Part shown: piece after piece, positions 61,944 to 64,000 of the stretch
How the letters are laid out: each line of letters opens with the position of its first letter
Position numbering within the stretch: the first letter of the stretch is position 1
Origin: Dysgonomonas sp. 25
Lineage (GTDB): Bacteria; Bacteroidota; Bacteroidia; Bacteroidales; Dysgonomonadaceae
NCBI RefSeq assembly: GCF_010501075.1
Contig: NZ_QVMN01000001.1
Location: 248,001-312,000, forward strand
DNA length: 64,000 bases
Direction of reading: 5' to 3'
Position numbers and translations under genes: made by a program
Notes under the pieces: model-generated
Seen by the model: only the letters and a program-made list of their open reading frames with translations
What the model was told of the DNA's origin: nothing
Databases searched by the model: none

Positions 61944-64000
61944 TCATTTCAGTTTGATAAAGCTACTCAAAGGACTGCCTTTCTGTATCGAATCGGGAAT
62001 GATAGGGACTAAGGTATCTGCAGGCAATGCCGGTTCTTCTTTGGGTTCTCTCTTCCACGGGAGCAACTCGCTTACCTTATCGAAGTCCCGTTTATATTTG
62101 ATACCCACTCCTTGCGTTTCTTCGGCAGAGGTAGCATGGTAATAATACTTCTCATTGTAGCGGTTATAAGCTTTAACGCGCCATGTGCCCGACTTATTGA
62201 GCAGGTACTCTATCTCTATATCGCGGATGAAAGCGTCCTTTTCTATCGTCGGATCATCACGATACCCGAAGTTACCATTGATCAATAGCCGATCGTTCAG
62301 GAGCTGGCTCGACAGGATCAGTTCTACTTCGGTACTGGTCATTTCCGAGTCGCTGGTACGGATATTCGTCCCCAACTGCCAACGGTTATCCAGCTTGCTC
62401 ACAATCTGTGTCAGTTGCGACGAAAGTGTAGCTGATGCAACAGAGGCAAAGCCTGTTGTACGGTATTCCGTTTCACTATTGGCAGGCGTATAGAATTTCG
62501 ACAACAGCAATAGATAGGCCACTTGCCTGTTTATCATATCTTCGCTATCTAAATAGACTTTGATTTGGCGTTCAACTTCCGGCACAGCCGCAGGGAAAGC
62601 CAAATCAAGTTTTACGGTCGGTCGTCTCAACGGGCCTGTGAGGTTCAGAATACAATTGACCGGAATGTTAGACTGCCCCGATGTTTCCGCTAACGAACTG
62701 CTAAGGTCGTTCAAATTGGCCGTTATCTTGTACACCGCATTCACATTCAGCATCGCTTCGAACGGATCGCCGTCGAAACGTACAGTACTTTCGTCTTCTA
62801 TAACAAACTTTCTTTCGAGCAAACGTTGGAAGGTAAAGAGATAGCTACCCCTGTTTATCAGGTAATTACCATACAAACGAGGAGGAGCTTTTGTAGACCA
62901 GTTGAAGCGTAGCGCTCCTGTACCCGATCCTCTCAAGACGTCGCCTCCTACAGGATCCATCACAAGCTCAACAACCGCATCGGGCGTGGCATCGATATAG
63001 AATCTCATATCGATATCCATCGGTGATTTCGTCTGTATCGGTTGACCTACTGATTGTATATCGGTTTCTTCTTCCGCTTTCGGTTCGTCTTTTGATTTGT
63101 AGGTGATGAAGTTATATTCGGTGATAGAGTTATCCATAAAGTTCATACGGACTTCGGTCTTGTTTTCGGTGCGTATGTTGACATCTATCACTACTGCCTG
63201 CTCGTCGCCGCTGACTACGCCGTTTCCTGTACCGAATACCTTACCCGAGAAGATAGGATTATGCTTTTCCGTAGCATTGTATAGCAAAAAATTCTCCGCC
63301 GAAAGGTCGATATGATAGGATATATTGGTAAACATATTATGTGCCACTTTCCCGTTGCCATAAGCGGTGTTTCCATAATCGTCATGAAAGGCTATATCAT
63401 TGAAGTATATCAAATCGCTTTTCAGATGTACGCTATCGGTAAAGCTATATTGTGTATTCAAGAAATTAATACCAATGCGGCCATCCTCGACAAAGGCATC
63501 CCCTTCGACAGTTACTTTGGAGAAGTTACCAAACAAGCGCACTTTCCCAGACCCTCTCCCCGAAACATTATTGAATAAGGATGACGTATAGGCATTCAGG
63601 AAGCTGATATCGAGACTATCGGCTTCGAAATTCATTGACAAGCCCTGTTTGATAGGATCTATCTCTCCGTCGACGTTGGTTATCTTCTTTTCGGCACTGG
63701 TGATTACACCGCTCATCATAATCTTTTTTGTGTCTTCGTCGAACTCGCTGAACAGATTGAGGTGTCCGAGCGGAGTACCATTAAAGGAAAAATCATCGAC
63801 ATTCAGGCGGGTGTTGGCATACGGCTTACCCTCGGTGCTGGAAACAAAAACCCGTCCTGTTGAACGTCCTCCGAACTTCAATACATCGATTGCCAATGTC
63901 TCGAATATATAGTGTAGGTCTATATTCTTCAATTCGGTTTTGAGTATCTGTCGGCTGTCATTCTTAGCATAAGTGCCGTCTATGAATATATTCTGGTTTT
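61944..64000 (-). CDS. tamB: Translocation and assembly module TamB-like protein, C-terminal part
   Basis: The frame is open to the right edge, so the gene continues beyond the window; the TTG at 63932 is internal. The visible 685 residues are repetitive beta-strand sequence (VRLFGNFSKVTVEGDAFVEDGRIGINFL, ...), and end in the DUF490/TamB_C domain with DMRFYIDATPDAVVELVMDP, YLINRGSYLFTFQRLLERKFVIEDESTVRFDGDPFEAMLNVNAVYKI and IRDIEIEYLLNKSGTWRVKAYNRYNEKYYY. TamB-type proteins span the periplasm as a lipid conduit to the outer membrane. Confidence 0.9.
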   Translation of the reverse strand, partial: NQNIFIDGTYAKNDSRQILKTELKNIDLHYIFETLAIDVLKFGGRSTGRVFVSSTEGKPYANTRLNVDDFSFNGTPLGHLNLFSEFDEDTKKIMMSGVITSAEKKITNVDGEIDPIKQGLSMNFEADSLDISFLNAYTSSLFNNVSGRGSGKVRLFGNFSKVTVEGDAFVEDGRIGINFLNTQYSFTDSVHLKSDLIYFNDIAFHDDYGNTAYGNGKVAHNMFTNISYHIDLSAENFLLYNATEKHNPIFSGKVFGTGNGVVSGDEQAVVIDVNIRTENKTEVRMNFMDNSITEYNFITYKSKDEPKAEEETDIQSVGQPIQTKSPMDIDMRFYIDATPDAVVELVMDPVGGDVLRGSGTGALRFNWSTKAPPRLYGNYLINRGSYLFTFQRLLERKFVIEDESTVRFDGDPFEAMLNVNAVYKITANLNDLSSSLAETSGQSNIPVNCILNLTGPLRRPTVKLDLAFPAAVPEVERQIKVYLDSEDMINRQVAYLLLLSKFYTPANSETEYRTTGFASVASATLSSQLTQIVSKLDNRWQLGTNIRTSDSEMTSTEVELILSSQLLNDRLLINGNFGYRDDPTIEKDAFIRDIEIEYLLNKSGTWRVKAYNRYNEKYYYHATSAEETQGVGIKYKRDFDKVSELLPWKREPKEEPALPADTLVPIIPDSIQKGSPLSSFIKLK

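Noticed and set aside
1-64000. CRISPR arrays, rRNA or tRNA genes
   Set aside because: No regular spaced repeats and no recognisable ribosomal or transfer RNA genes were seen on either strand.

Overview
This window comes from a member of the Bacteroidales, most likely close to Dysgonomonas or Parabacteroides. The evidence is internal: promoters fit the Bacteroidetes pattern (TTTG, about 19-20 bases, TAnnTTTG), Shine-Dalgarno sequences are weak, and the gene content is typical of the order (RteC, BT0820-type HAD phosphatase, PorT, C69 dipeptidase, malic enzyme fused to a phosphotransacetylase domain). No rRNA, tRNA or CRISPR array was recognised.

Bases 1 to about 15,100 are accessory DNA from an integrative conjugative element. 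They start with the tail of a TopB-type topoisomerase and a DHFR/RibD-like reductase. A leftward module follows: an excisionase-like HTH protein, a Toprim/RecA primase-helicase and a second HTH protein, with RteC upstream. Two perfect 20-bp inverted repeats bracket this module. A large leftward arsenic island (5,212-14,988) comes next, with two ArsR repressors, each with its own set of palindromic operators. It encodes inorganic arsenic handling (ArsC, ACR3), methylation (ArsM), arsinothricin-type acetylation (ArsN), organoarsenical efflux (ArsP and a second permease), an ArsE/ArsF/ArsG set for aromatic arsenicals, and several small cysteine-pair-rich proteins that look made for As(III) binding.

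From 15,080 to 17,900 lies a boundary zone with strong palindromes, a promoter-to-terminator unit that looks like a free-standing small RNA, and an AT-rich AIPR-family gene. That protein has a nuclease-like N-terminus and a cold-shock-like C-terminal domain. It is probably a phage-defence gene and is the most interesting single gene here.

From 17,929 to the end the window is mostly core chromosome: maeB, a repeat-rich intergenic region, a terminase-small-subunit-like orphan, a BamA/TamA-like outer membrane protein, and a giant 2-hydroxyacyl-CoA dehydratase activase. Next is a rightward block running from recR to a pentapeptide-repeat gene, then aroC, ygbA, porT and a 55-residue ferredoxin. 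The leftward ilvD-ilvB-ilvN-ilvC operon also carries two lipoprotein genes and an acyl-ACP thioesterase, and is preceded by a leader-peptide attenuator. Then come purH, the rod-shape cluster mreBCD-mrdA-rodA, an ABC importer pair, a C69 dipeptidase, an XRE regulator, a GH2 glycosidase, pyrK-pyrD, a methyltransferase, and the C-terminal part of TamB running off the right edge.
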